Below, one piece after another: positions 1 to 7,879 of a stretch of 36,930 bases of DNA. The notes below the pieces were generated by a model, which searched no databases, was not told the origin of the DNA, and worked only from the letters and a program-made list of their open reading frames with translations. The DNA is from Bacillota bacterium (GTDB lineage Bacteria > Bacillota_I > Bacilli_A > RF39 > UBA660), in contig SVAW01000006.1 in assembly GCA_015059195.1 (NCBI GenBank), positions 1 through 36,930 of the forward strand, read 5' to 3'. Within the stretch, counting starts at the first letter, position 1. The number at the start of each line of letters is the position of its first letter. Position numbers and translations under genes: made by a program.

Positions 1-29
1 TTGACATAAACATGTATATATTGTAAAAT
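1..29 (+). promoter_or_regulatory. promoter of tRNA-Ser
   Basis: TTGACA at 1-6 and TAAAAT at 24-29 are separated by 17 nt, a good sigma-70/SigA-type promoter. It would start transcription a few bases before the tRNA at 44. The window begins exactly at the -35 box. Confidence 0.8.
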
Positions 30-43
30 TATACATGTAGTTC

Positions 44-134
44 GGAGTAGTACTCAAGAGGCTGAAGAGGCGCCCCTGCTAAGGGTGTAGGTCGGGTAAC
101 TGGCGCGCGAGTTCAAATCTCGCCTACTCCGCCA
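44..134 (+). tRNA. tRNA-Ser (anticodon GCU)
   Basis: A 91-nt class II tRNA. The acceptor arm GGAGTAG pairs with CTACTCC, the anticodon loop CTGCTAA gives GCU, a long variable arm follows, the T loop is TTCAAAT, and the CCA end is encoded. The long variable arm and GCU anticodon identify serine (AGC/AGU codons). Confidence 0.95.
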
Positions 135-147
135 TTGTAAAAGTAAG

Positions 148-184
148 AGTCTTGATTCCCTAAATGGGAAATTGAGACTTTTTT
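148..184 (+). terminator. terminator of tRNA-Ser
   Basis: AGTCT at 148 pairs with AGACT at 175-179, with an inner CCC/GGG stem, followed by a run of T. It lies just after the tRNA. Confidence 0.8.
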
Positions 185-243
185 CATTGTAATTTATCTA
201 TAAAATCTCCTAGATGCCTTCATGTCATATATAATTAATAGTG

Positions 244-272
244 TTGACTAACTACTAATAGTTTGCTACTAT
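244..272 (+). promoter_or_regulatory. promoter of the deacetylase gene
   Basis: TTGACT (244-249), 17 nt, TACTAT (267-272). The -10 box ends only 18 nt before the ATG at 291, so the leader would be very short and consist of little more than the AGAGGTGA ribosome binding site. Confidence 0.55.
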
Positions 273-290
273 GATAATAGAGGTGATAAA

Positions 291-1529
291 ATGAAAAAAG
301 TTGTGAAATTATTTTTAGTTATGTTAACAGTAACTTTATTAGCGTTGTTAGGATTTGGTGGCTATAAATATTTCAAAGAGCATCAAGAACAATTAAAATT
401 AGAACAACAAGAATTAGAAGAAAAAAGGGATAAAAAAAGACAAGCAGTAATCGCAGAAGCAGAAATTTTATTCAAAGGATATTACGTTGATGAAGCTATT
501 AAATTATTAGAAAGTGATCAAGAAATTATAAATGATAAATTGCAAGAATTAATAAAATCATACAAAGAATATAAGGATAGTTATGTTTTATATGAAGGCA
601 CTGTTCACCATATTTTCTTCCACAGTTTAATCTTATATCCTGAATATTTATTTAAAGATATTACTATACCAACAGGTGGGTATAATGAAGGATTCAGCTA
701 TAAAAGAGAACTTGAAAGAATGTTACCATTATTACTTGAAAACAATTTCGTACTATATAATATAAAAGATGTGTATACAAAAGATGAAAATGGAAAAATG
801 ATCAGAAAAGAAATTTATTTGCCAGAAGGAAAAAAACCTTTAATTTTATCTGTAGATGATCCTGCTTTATCGTATGGGAAAGGATTTGCAGATCAAATGA
901 TAATAGATGAAAATGGTAATTTGGCAACTAAGGTTATAACACCAGATAACGAAACAATCATTACCTATGATGGCGATGTTGAGTTGGTTGTTAATAATTT
1001 CATTAAGGAACATCCAGAATTTTCTTATCGTGGAGCTAGAGGAATTATTGCAACAACTGGTTGGGAAGGTTTTTTAGGTTATGATTTGAGAACCGAAGAG
1101 TCTGTTCAAGAGGCTAAAAAAGTAGCTGACAAATTAAAAGAAGAAGGTTGGTTATTTGCTAGTCATAGTTATACTCATAACAGGCAAAACTATTTTGGCC
1201 CTAATAGTAACCCAGCTAATATTAAATCAGATACTACAAGATGGCTAAACCGAATGGTTCCTGTTGTTGGTGAAACTGATATATTTATAGCTCCTTTTGG
1301 ATACAGATTAAAAGGGGCTGGACTTGATGTGATATTGGATAATGGCTTTGATATATATTGTACTGTTGCTAGTACATCATATGAAGAATTACACGATGAT
1401 TATGCTTTAATGAGCAGAATTGAAATGGGTGGTTATTCATATAGATGGTACAGAGACTATATAAGCGAACATTTATTTGATGTTAGTAAGGTTAAAGATT
1501 CTTACAGACCTCCAGTATCAAACGAATAA
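291..1529 (+). CDS. membrane-anchored polysaccharide deacetylase-like protein
   Basis: A 412-residue protein with an N-terminal membrane anchor (about residues 6-26), a charged coiled coil (about 29-52) and an extracytoplasmic NodB-type domain. Family motifs are recognisable: SVDD (187-190) in place of the TFDD motif, SHSYTH (291-296) as the metal-binding HxxxH motif, and APFGY (334-338) in place of the RxPY motif. The family removes N- or O-acetyl groups from cell-wall or capsular glycans using a divalent metal. The start is set by AGAGGTGATAAA before ATG. It is a single-gene transcript with its own promoter and terminator. The substrate cannot be read from the sequence. The enzyme class is fairly sure; activity is likely because both metal motifs are kept. 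Confidence 0.82.
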   Translation: MKKVVKLFLVMLTVTLLALLGFGGYKYFKEHQEQLKLEQQELEEKRDKKRQAVIAEAEILFKGYYVDEAIKLLESDQEIINDKLQELIKSYKEYKDSYVLYEGTVHHIFFHSLILYPEYLFKDITIPTGGYNEGFSYKRELERMLPLLLENNFVLYNIKDVYTKDENGKMIRKEIYLPEGKKPLILSVDDPALSYGKGFADQMIIDENGNLATKVITPDNETIITYDGDVELVVNNFIKEHPEFSYRGARGIIATTGWEGFLGYDLRTEESVQEAKKVADKLKEEGWLFASHSYTHNRQNYFGPNSNPANIKSDTTRWLNRMVPVVGETDIFIAPFGYRLKGAGLDVILDNGFDIYCTVASTSYEELHDDYALMSRIEMGGYSYRWYRDYISEHLFDVSKVKDSYRPPVSNE

Positions 1530-1557
1530 AAAAAGATAAAACCAATTTATCTTTTTT
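1530..1557 (+). terminator. terminator of the deacetylase gene
   Basis: AAAAAGATAAA (1530-1540) pairs with TTTATCTTTTT (from 1546), ending in a T-run right after the stop codon. Confidence 0.75.
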
Positions 1558-1639
1558 ATTTATCATAAAACTGCCACTCTTCTAAAAAAGCAACCAAGAA
1601 ACTTATAGGAAAAACAAATATACCTGCTCTCTGTGCAGC

Positions 1640-1668
1640 TTGAATAAACCATGCTTTTTTGTTATACT
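1640..1668 (+). promoter_or_regulatory. promoter of the NlpC/P60-like gene
   Basis: TTGAAT (1640-1645), 17 nt, TATACT (1663-1668). Because the -35 box overlaps the upstream TTG codon, translation from that codon is excluded and the ATG at 1688 is supported. The -10 to ATG distance is 19 nt. Confidence 0.7.
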
Positions 1669-1687
1669 AGAAAAAGTGGTGAGTAGT

Positions 1688-2221
1688 ATGAAAGATATAT
1701 ACGTATTACAAATGCATACAGGAACTATCCCCGGTGTAATTATAAAATTTTTCACCAGATATAAGTATAGCCATGTTTTATTATCTATGGATAGCTCTTT
1801 ATCTAAAATGTATAGCTTTGGAAGAAAAAACATTTATAACCCCTTAAATGCTGGATTTGTAATAGAAGATATCAATGGCGAGTTTTTTAATAGGTTTCAT
1901 AAAACACAATGTAGAATCTATAAGATTACAATCAATGAAGAACAATATTTAAAACTATCTAACATTTTAAATGAGTTTGAAACTAATAAAGATGTTTACC
2001 GATATGATATTATAGGTTTGATTTTTAAATATTTCTTTATACCTATTAAAAGGAAAAACCATTATGTATGCAGTCAATTTGTAGCTGAAGTTTTAACCCA
2101 ATCCAATATTGCTGAATTTGATAAATCAATATCCTTAGTTAGGCCAAAAGACTTTGAAAAATTATTTGGCGATAATGAAATTTATTCGGGTTTATTAGGA
2201 GATGCAAAAAGAATCGTTTAA
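1688..2221 (+). CDS. permuted NlpC/P60-like (YiiX/YebB-type) hydrolase
   Basis: A 177-residue protein starting at ATG 1688, chosen over an upstream TTG because of the GGTGAG ribosome binding site and the promoter position. The pattern of an early His in YSHV (His29) and a late Cys in YVCSQFVAEVL (Cys128) is that of circularly permuted NlpC/P60 papain-like enzymes. These act on peptide or lipid amide and ester bonds, often in the cell envelope. No signal peptide is visible, so a cytoplasmic or membrane-proximal role is possible. It is monocistronic, lies convergent to asnS and shares a terminator with it. Fold assignment is fairly confident; the substrate is unknown. Confidence 0.7.
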   Translation: MKDIYVLQMHTGTIPGVIIKFFTRYKYSHVLLSMDSSLSKMYSFGRKNIYNPLNAGFVIEDINGEFFNRFHKTQCRIYKITINEEQYLKLSNILNEFETNKDVYRYDIIGLIFKYFFIPIKRKNHYVCSQFVAEVLTQSNIAEFDKSISLVRPKDFEKLFGDNEIYSGLLGDAKRIV

Positions 2222-2236
2222 ACACGATTCTTTTTT
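2206..2236. terminator. bidirectional terminator between the NlpC-like gene and asnS
   Basis: AGAATCGT (2210-2217) and ACGATTCT (2224-2231) form a hairpin with A-runs on the left and T-runs on the right. It overlaps the 3' ends of both convergent genes, so it can serve both strands. Confidence 0.8.
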
Positions 2237-3608
2237 AGTACTCACAATTTTTAGGAGTTCTTGGATATGGAATAACATCTCTAATATTGTCTACTCCTGT
2301 TAGATAGATTAAGAGTCTTTCGAATCCCATTCCAAATCCTGAATGAACACATCCACCATATCTTCTTAAATTTAAATACCAATCCATGCTCTCAGGTTCA
2401 ATATTCATTTCCTTCATACGAGCAACTAATTTTTCATAATTTTCTTCTCTTTGTGAACCGCCTATTAATTCTCCAGCACCTGGAACTTCTAAATCTACTG
2501 CAGCCACAGTTTCATTATCATCATTTTGTTTCATATAAAATGCTTTAATATCCTTTGGCCAGTTTTTAATAAATACTGGGCCACCAAAATATTCTGTAAT
2601 ATATTTTTCATGCTCTTTCGCAATATCTTCACCATATTCTGGAGCAAACTCCCATTTAACATTTGCTTCTTTTAGTATAGTAATAACATCTTTATGATCT
2701 ATTCTTACGAAATTACTGTTAATAAGTTTGTTTAGTTTGTCTTTTAATCCATTTTCAACAAATTTATCGAAGAAGTCCATTTCGCTTGGAGCATGATCTA
2801 ATACATACTTAACAACATATTTTAGCATATCTTCCATAATGTCCATGTCACCTTCTAAGTCACAAAAAGCCATTTCTGGTTCGATCATCCAAAATTCTGA
2901 AGCATGAGTTTTAGTATTAGAATTTTCAGCTCTAAATGTTGGACCAAATGTATATACTTTCTTATATGCCATAGCAAAAGTTTCTGCTTCTAACTGGCCA
3001 CTAACTGTTAGGTTAGCCATTTTACCAAAAAAATCTTTTGAATAATCAACTTCTTCATTTATTTTATCAATTGGAAGAGTTGTAACTTGAAACATCTCCC
3101 CTGCTCCTTCACAATCACTTGCGGTAATTAATGGTGCATGGAAATACACGAACCCGTTATCTTGGAAATATTTATGAATAGCATAAGCTGCAATACTACG
3201 AACTCTAAACACTGCTCCAAAAAGGTTAGTTCGTGGTCTAAGATACGCTTGTTCCCTTAAAAACTCTCTAGTATGTCTTTTGGGTTGAATTGGAAAGTCT
3301 TCTGGGCAATCACCTTCTAACACAATTGAAAGCAATTCCATTTCAATCTTTTGCCCCTCTTTAGGAGATGCAACGATCTTCCCGGTTGCACTAATCGCAC
3401 TACCAATATGCATTTTTTGAATGTCATCAAACTCGTCTAAGTTATTCCCATATACAACTTGCAACGTTTCAAAACATGTTCCGTCATTTAAATCGATAAA
3501 ACCAAAATCTTTTTGCTTACGATGATTTCTAATCCATCCTTGAATAGTTACTTCAGTTCCAATAAAACTTTCATAACTTTTAAATATTTCGTTTAAATCT
3601 TTTATCAT
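2235..3608 (-). CDS. asnS: asparaginyl-tRNA synthetase
   Basis: A 457-residue class IIb synthetase that charges tRNA-Asn with asparagine. An N-terminal OB-fold anticodon-binding domain (about 1-105) precedes the catalytic core. Motif 2 is seen as FRAENSNT with EFWMIEPE (about 225-245). Motif 3 is GFGMGFERLL near the C terminus, followed by the typical RDVIPYPRTP end. Length matches the family (about 460). AAAGAGGT lies inside the 3' end of gatB, 2 nt separate the two genes, and translation is probably coupled. It is the last gene of the T-box-controlled gatCAB-asnS operon. The matching tRNA-Asn(GUU) is encoded at 12787-12862. Confidence 0.97.
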   Translation of the reverse strand: MIKDLNEIFKSYESFIGTEVTIQGWIRNHRKQKDFGFIDLNDGTCFETLQVVYGNNLDEFDDIQKMHIGSAISATGKIVASPKEGQKIEMELLSIVLEGDCPEDFPIQPKRHTREFLREQAYLRPRTNLFGAVFRVRSIAAYAIHKYFQDNGFVYFHAPLITASDCEGAGEMFQVTTLPIDKINEEVDYSKDFFGKMANLTVSGQLEAETFAMAYKKVYTFGPTFRAENSNTKTHASEFWMIEPEMAFCDLEGDMDIMEDMLKYVVKYVLDHAPSEMDFFDKFVENGLKDKLNKLINSNFVRIDHKDVITILKEANVKWEFAPEYGEDIAKEHEKYITEYFGGPVFIKNWPKDIKAFYMKQNDDNETVAAVDLEVPGAGELIGGSQREENYEKLVARMKEMNIEPESMDWYLNLRRYGGCVHSGFGMGFERLLIYLTGVDNIRDVIPYPRTPKNCEY

Positions 3609-3610
3609 GT

Positions 3611-5068
3611 TTACCTCTTTTCTATTTCCTCTCTTAAAATTTTTGCAGTTAGGCTAGGATCTGCTTGACCTCTTGTTTGTTTCATAACTTGACCTACGAA
3701 AAAATCAAATACATTTCGTCCTTTACGGTGCTCTTCTATAAGTTCCAGATGAGATTCCAAAATTTCAACAATCATAGGTCTTAATATATTTTCATCAGAT
3801 ATTTTTGTCATTCCTAAATCTTTAACTACTTTTTTAGGTTCTTTCTTATCTTCTATAACTTTATTTAATACATCCTTACTTTGTTTTGAAGAAATTTTAC
3901 CTTCATTTATCATATTCATAATTTCCACTAACATTTCTGGAGTTAAATAGATGTCTGTTATCTCTTGTTCTGTTTTATTTAAATATCCTAAAATAATTGA
4001 TGTAATCCAATTAGCTCCAGATTTGACATCCCCACCAGCTTCTATCACTCTTTCATAAAAATCAGATATTTTCTTATCTTTGATTATTGTTTTTGCGTCT
4101 ACTTCTGAAAGACCATATTCCTTAATATATTTTTCTTTTCGCTCATTAGGTAAGGTTGGAATAGATTTTCTTATTTCTTCTAACCACTCGTTAGAGAGTT
4201 TATATTTTGGAATATTTGGTTCCACAAAATATTTATAATCTATCGCATCTACTTTCCCGCGCATGTAAATTGTAGTTGCCGACTCTTCATCCCAACGTCT
4301 TGTTTGTTGTTCCATAGAATCATATTCACCAGATTCTTTTAAAGCAATTTGTCTCCCAATTTCATAATTAATTGCTTCCCTTACTCCACCAAATGAATTA
4401 ACATTCTTAATTTCTATTTTAGTTCCCCAGTTATTAGTATCTGTTTCATCTTTATCACTATCCATAATTGAAACATTAACATCACATCTAACTTGCCCTT
4501 TCATACTATCTGCCTCAGATATTCCTGCATATTGATAAATAGAGCGCATTGTTTCTAAAAACGCCACTGCTTCATCTGCAGAACGAAAATCAGGTTCTGT
4601 AACAAGTTCTAATAACGGCACTCCAGCACGGTTATAATTAATTGTTGAGTAAGACTCAAAATGGTCCGTTGCCGCAGAATCCTCTTCAAGATGGATATTA
4701 TTAATTCTAGCAACTTTTATTTCTCCATTACATTCATACTCTAAACGACCATATATTCCCATTGGAGCTGGTTTAGTTTCCTGAGTAATTTGAAACCCTT
4801 TAGGTAAATCAGGATAATAATAATTTTTTCTTTCAAAATAAATATATTCTGGTTGCTTGCAATCTAAAATTAGGCTTGCCATTAGAGCTTTTTTTATGGC
4901 TTCCTTATTAACTACTGGAAGAGTCCCAGGAAAAGCCATGTCTACAGGACGAATGTTTGAATTAGGTTCATCTTTATATGAATTTTCAGCTCCAGAAAAT
5001 ACCTTAGTATTAGTTTCGCTAATCTCACAATGCATTTCAAGTCCAATTAAAACTTTATATTTATTCAT
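3611..5068 (-). CDS. gatB: Asp-tRNA(Asn)/Glu-tRNA(Gln) amidotransferase subunit B
   Basis: A 485-residue subunit of GatCAB, which binds the mischarged tRNA and carries the kinase/transamidation site. The N terminus has the family signature GLEMHCEI, the middle has EIKNVNSFGG, and the C terminus is a YqeY-type tRNA-binding tail. I place the start at ATG 5068 because AAGGAGGTTTCACC directly precedes it; the in-frame codon 18 nt further upstream sits on the ribosome binding site itself. The start overlaps the end of gatA by 8 nt, indicating translational coupling. Confidence 0.96.
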   Translation of the reverse strand: MNKYKVLIGLEMHCEISETNTKVFSGAENSYKDEPNSNIRPVDMAFPGTLPVVNKEAIKKALMASLILDCKQPEYIYFERKNYYYPDLPKGFQITQETKPAPMGIYGRLEYECNGEIKVARINNIHLEEDSAATDHFESYSTINYNRAGVPLLELVTEPDFRSADEAVAFLETMRSIYQYAGISEADSMKGQVRCDVNVSIMDSDKDETDTNNWGTKIEIKNVNSFGGVREAINYEIGRQIALKESGEYDSMEQQTRRWDEESATTIYMRGKVDAIDYKYFVEPNIPKYKLSNEWLEEIRKSIPTLPNERKEKYIKEYGLSEVDAKTIIKDKKISDFYERVIEAGGDVKSGANWITSIILGYLNKTEQEITDIYLTPEMLVEIMNMINEGKISSKQSKDVLNKVIEDKKEPKKVVKDLGMTKISDENILRPMIVEILESHLELIEEHRKGRNVFDFFVGQVMKQTRGQADPSLTAKILREEIEKR

Positions 5069-6524
5069 GGTGAAACCTCCTTGCAATTTGTCCTTTATAT
5101 TCCATACTACTTTCTAATGCATATGCTATATTTAAAACGTTAACATCATCATAACAATTTCCAGTAATATTAACACCAACAGGTAATCCATCTACAAATC
5201 CATTTGGAATTGTAATAGATGGGAATCCACCAAAATTTCCTATTTGTAAATGTTCATCTAAAGTAATAGTATTAGTATCATATTTTTTATCTAAATCATC
5301 AAACTTTTTAGCTGGGCCTGTACCAATTGGAGAAATCACCGCATCATACTTTTTAAATAAATCTTTCCAAGCATCTACAATTAGTCTTCTTACTCTTTGC
5401 GCATTATTAAAGTATCTGTCTTTGTTTTCTGCTTGTAGTACATAAGAACCAATTATAAATCTTCTTTTGATCAGAGGTGAAAAACCTTTAGTACGATGAT
5501 CCTTCATCATGTCAATATAATTATTTCCTTCTCCTCTTGGACCAAATATAATTCCTGTTAGATTACTCATGTTACTTGTAGCTTCTGCAGAATGAATAAC
5601 TACATAAGTACTATATGAAGCATTTAATAAATCACGATTTACACTGACTTCCTCAACTTCCATTCCTAATTCTCTACATTTATCTATTGTCTTATAAAAA
5701 TTTTCTAAATGCGCTTTTAAATTTTCATCAGCATTAGGATAATTCGAAATATCACAGAATTCTTTTACATAACAAAGTTTTTTCCCTTTTGGATTATTCT
5801 CTAGACTTTCATATAATTTTATATGACTAGAATCCCATGATGTCATATCATTGGGGTCTATTCCTTTCATGGTATCTACTACAATTGCAGCATCTTCTAC
5901 ACTTCTAGTAAGTACCCCTAAATGATCTAGGCTACTTGCAAAGGGAAAAACACCATAACGTGATATCATCCCATATGTTGGTTTATATCCTACAATACCG
6001 CAGTAAGCAGCTGGTTTTCTAATAGAATCACCGGTATCGGTTCCAAGTGCATATGGGTAAACTCCAGCAGCTACAGCGCATGCACTTCCAGAGCTAGAAC
6101 CAGAACAAATTCTAGTTAAATCCCATGGATTTCTTACAACACCAGTGTGTCCTGTTGTCCCTGTTCCACCCATACCAAATTCATCCATAACTGTTTTATT
6201 TACTTTAACAGCTCCGGCACTATTTAATTTATCAATTGCAGTTGCATCAAAAAATGGTACATAGTCTTTTAAGGTGTTACTAGAACCTGTGGTTAATATT
6301 CCCTTGGTACTATAGTTATCCTTTACCCCGTAGGGAATGCCAGAAAGCAAATTATCATTTACCTCTACTCCTTCTACGTCATCTAAAATAGTTACAAAAG
6401 CATTACATTCATCTTGAAGTTCATGAGATTTTTTAATTGACTCTTCTACTAACTGTTTACTAGTTACTCTACCATTTATTAAATCATCATGTAATTCTTT
6501 AATACTCTTATTCATATAGTTCAT
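5061..6524 (-). CDS. gatA: Asp-tRNA(Asn)/Glu-tRNA(Gln) amidotransferase subunit A
   Basis: A 487-residue amidase-signature glutaminase that releases ammonia for GatB. The Ser-cisSer-Lys triad is visible: Lys68 in GVKDNY, Ser143 in the SGSSSGSA loop, and Ser167 in TGDSIRKPA, with the same spacing as other GatA proteins. The usual GGS before the nucleophile reads GDS here, a small deviation. The start codon overlaps the gatC stop as TAATG, and AAGGTGG lies upstream. It is the second gene of the operon. Confidence 0.96.
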   Translation of the reverse strand: MNYMNKSIKELHDDLINGRVTSKQLVEESIKKSHELQDECNAFVTILDDVEGVEVNDNLLSGIPYGVKDNYSTKGILTTGSSNTLKDYVPFFDATAIDKLNSAGAVKVNKTVMDEFGMGGTGTTGHTGVVRNPWDLTRICSGSSSGSACAVAAGVYPYALGTDTGDSIRKPAAYCGIVGYKPTYGMISRYGVFPFASSLDHLGVLTRSVEDAAIVVDTMKGIDPNDMTSWDSSHIKLYESLENNPKGKKLCYVKEFCDISNYPNADENLKAHLENFYKTIDKCRELGMEVEEVSVNRDLLNASYSTYVVIHSAEATSNMSNLTGIIFGPRGEGNNYIDMMKDHRTKGFSPLIKRRFIIGSYVLQAENKDRYFNNAQRVRRLIVDAWKDLFKKYDAVISPIGTGPAKKFDDLDKKYDTNTITLDEHLQIGNFGGFPSITIPNGFVDGLPVGVNITGNCYDDVNVLNIAYALESSMEYKGQIARRFHHE

Positions 6525-6820
6525 TATCCCACCACCTTAGGTACTTCTACTTCTCTTCCTCTTACTACGTCACAATTTTGTAATAAATCCTCTATAGGAA
6601 TAGAAGGTTCAATAACATCTTCTCTTAATTCAAAAACAAAATCATCTAACGCATGAGTCATTGGTTCTACATTTTCAATATTAGGTATTCTGTTAATTAA
6701 ATCAATATTCTTATCAATATCATCAAACTCATCTAATACTTGTTTGTTTTCTTCTCTAGTTAAACCAATCAATAATTTTTCTGCATACATATCTACCATT
6801 TCACTTGTAAATTTACTCAT
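6524..6820 (-). CDS. gatC: Asp-tRNA(Asn)/Glu-tRNA(Gln) amidotransferase subunit C
   Basis: A 98-residue small subunit that wraps around GatA and links it to GatB. Family features include the N-terminal helix pattern, NIENVEPMTH in the middle and LREDVIEPSI near the C terminus. The start is ATG 6820, preceded by AAGGAGGAAATT. A longer frame reaching 6856 runs through the T-box terminator and is not a plausible start. It is the first gene of the operon, directly after the T-box leader. Confidence 0.93.
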   Translation of the reverse strand: MSKFTSEMVDMYAEKLLIGLTREENKQVLDEFDDIDKNIDLINRIPNIENVEPMTHALDDFVFELREDVIEPSIPIEDLLQNCDVVRGREVEVPKVVG

Positions 6821-6837
6821 AATTTCCTCCTTAATAT

Positions 6838-7072
6838 AAAAACAGTTATCATCCAAAATAAGGACGAATAACTGTTATCCGCGGTACCACCCTAATTACT
6901 ATTTCTAGTCTCTCTTAATTTATAACGGGTTTTCTCCCGACTTATTCTACTATTATTTCGATAAGTAACTCCCTGGTGTTATTCCTATTAATGTTGTTAT
7001 TTGTATCTCACCCTCACAAACTCTCTTTAAACACTTATTAATAGTACTTCTCCATTTCATAGTCATTAATAC
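6838..7072 (-). promoter_or_regulatory. T-box leader, Asn specifier (AAC), controlling gatCAB-asnS
   Basis: Read on the minus strand, Stem I has AGTA followed by CTATTAAT, which pairs perfectly with ATTAATAG. Next come GAA-T-AAC-A, the arrangement of specifier loops, so the specifier is AAC (6978-6980), an asparagine codon. The T-box core AGGGTGGTACCGCG is at 6880-6893. A terminator stem AACAGTTAT/ATAACTGTT with a T-run lies at 6841-6876. Uncharged tRNA-Asn should favour the antiterminator and switch on all four downstream genes. The transcript start is inferred from the -10 box at 7079-7084. Confidence 0.93.
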
Positions 7073-7078
7073 AATAAG

Positions 7079-7084
7079 ATTATA
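7079..7084 (-). promoter_or_regulatory. -10 box of the gatCAB-asnS operon
   Basis: A perfect TATAAT on the minus strand about 70 nt upstream of the Stem I specifier helix. No convincing -35 hexamer is seen at 16-18 nt spacing. Confidence 0.55.
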
Positions 7085-7177
7085 CCATACTTTTAATTAA
7101 TATGCACTAAATAATTAAAAAAACTATTGCGTGCAAGAGTTTAAATAGTGTGTTTGCCCTGTAATAGATCCGAACGA

Positions 7178-7294
7178 TATCTAATTAATGAAAAAATTAC
7201 TCAAAAAATAGACAAACAATACCTAAAAGTAGTCTTTTTAGGTATTGTTTGAAGATGATTTTTCAGCAAAACTAGGCTAAAAAATAATTAGATA
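7178..7294. repeat. 117-bp palindromic element with TATCTAATTA ends
   Basis: The ends are inverted copies TATCTAATTA (7178-7187) and TAATTAGATA (7285-7294). Near the centre is a perfect 16-bp hairpin, CAAACAATACCTAAAA with its complement (about 7213-7252). No coding sequence is present. On the minus strand it follows a half-decayed terminator and a tRNA-like 3' end, the same position the GGTGCCAAA element takes in the neighbouring unit. It could be a MITE-like element or a structured RNA. Confidence 0.6.
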
Positions 7295-7332
7295 CCCAAA
7301 AAAACTTATAAAATAAGGCTTTGCCTACTAAC

Positions 7333-7426
7333 TGGTGACCCATGCAGGAATTAACAATGTCAATTTTGCCGGAACCCTTATTTTACAAGGGTTACTTTTA
7401 TTTTCAATAGCAAAAGTGGTGCCAAA
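7333..7426 (-). repeat. decayed unit A with a tRNA-Glu-like 3' end
   Basis: Begins with TGGTGACCC (complement of a tRNA 3' end with CCA) and aligns without gaps to unit B at 7570-7663, roughly 88% identical, 237 bp away. The acceptor part is mutated (CATGCAGG against CGTACGGG in the real tRNA-Glu), and the hairpin arms inside the unit no longer pair well. It is not a functional tRNA: D and anticodon arms are absent. It makes up part of a 700-bp gene-free tract. Confidence 0.6.
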
Positions 7427-7532
7427 CTAATATTAAAAAGTCCCATATTTTTATCTAAAATAAATATAAAGTTGGGAAACGTTTTTTCGGAAAACAAGAC
7501 CAAAAATAAGACCAACTTGATAATTTGGCACC
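7418..7532. repeat. 115-bp palindrome-ended element, copy 1
   Basis: Bounded by GGTGCCAAA (7418-7426) and TTTGGCACC (7524-7532), with an inner AAGTTGG/CCAACTT inverted pair. It aligns without gaps to 12462-12576 at about 85% identity, and most differences fall in the left half. Non-coding. It is placed downstream of a terminator and a tRNA-Glu-like 3' end on the minus strand. Confidence 0.75.
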
Positions 7533-7560
7533 AAAAAAAGCCTTATTTTATAAGGCTTTG
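7533..7560 (-). terminator. terminator copy in the repeat array
   Basis: AAGCCTTAT and ATAAGGCTT form a hairpin with a T-run on the minus strand. It is identical to the terminator downstream of the real tRNA-Glu at 12577-12603, although here only a tRNA 3'-end relic precedes it. Confidence 0.7.
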
Positions 7561-7569
7561 TGTCAAAAT

Positions 7570-7663
7570 TGGTGACCCGTACGGGAATTAACACCGTCAA
7601 TTTTGCCGGAACCCTTATTTTACAAGGGTTCCTTTTGTTTTCAATGGCAAAAACGGTGTCAAA
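7570..7663 (-). repeat. unit B with a tRNA-Glu-like 3' end and nested hairpin
   Basis: The first 17 bases match the 3' end of tRNA-Glu exactly (complement of ACGGGTCACCA and adjacent T-arm bases). The rest, 7588-7662, can fold into a long nested hairpin: TTAACACCG with CGGTGTCAA outside, TTTTGCC with GGCAAAA next, and GGAACCCTT with AAGGGTTCC inside. There is no D or anticodon arm, so it is a tRNA relic or an attachment-site-like sequence. A further TGGTGACCC lies at 7783-7791, giving a third degenerate unit at 213-bp spacing. Confidence 0.65.
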
Positions 7664-7850
7664 ATATCACCTTTTTCCCACCTTTTTGTCTGAAATAGAG
7701 GTTTTTTTGCAACAAAAACAAGACCAAAACAAGATCAAAATTTTAATTTTACCAAAATGGTGCCAAATTCACTAAATGAAAATGGTGACCCTCAAAAAAG
7801 TGATACCACTGTTTTTATATAAATAAGATAATGTAACATATTATAACAAA
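7664..7850. other. gene-free remainder of the repeat tract
   Basis: Contains a diverged, shortened relative of the 115-bp element (CAAGACC and related short repeats around 7719-7737), GGTGCCAAA around 7759 and a third TGGTGACCC at 7783. I see no credible coding sequence; a short frame across 7560-7775 is made entirely of repeat sequence. Confidence 0.5.
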
Positions 7851-7852
7851 CA

Positions 7853-7876
7853 AAAAAATCTCAAAAGAGATTTTTT
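7853..7876 (-). terminator. terminator of the CFI-box gene pair
   Basis: AAAATCTC-TTTT-GAGATTTT hairpin with a T-run on the minus strand, just after the stop codon at 7880. Confidence 0.8.
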
Positions 7877-7879
7877 AGG

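Noticed and set aside
1603..1833. Minus-strand frame opposite the NlpC-like gene
   Set aside because: It lies antisense to a well-supported gene and its promoter, and has no ribosome binding site or family pattern.
6820..6856. Upstream extension of gatC
   Set aside because: The extra codons lie in the T-box terminator, and the AAGGAGG site is placed for ATG 6820.
7333..7663. Functional tRNA genes in units A and B
   Set aside because: Only the acceptor and part of the T arm remain; no D arm or anticodon arm can be formed.
7560..7775. Open frame of 71 codons in the repeat tract
   Set aside because: It begins in a tRNA 3'-end relic and consists of repeat and hairpin sequence, without a ribosome binding site.
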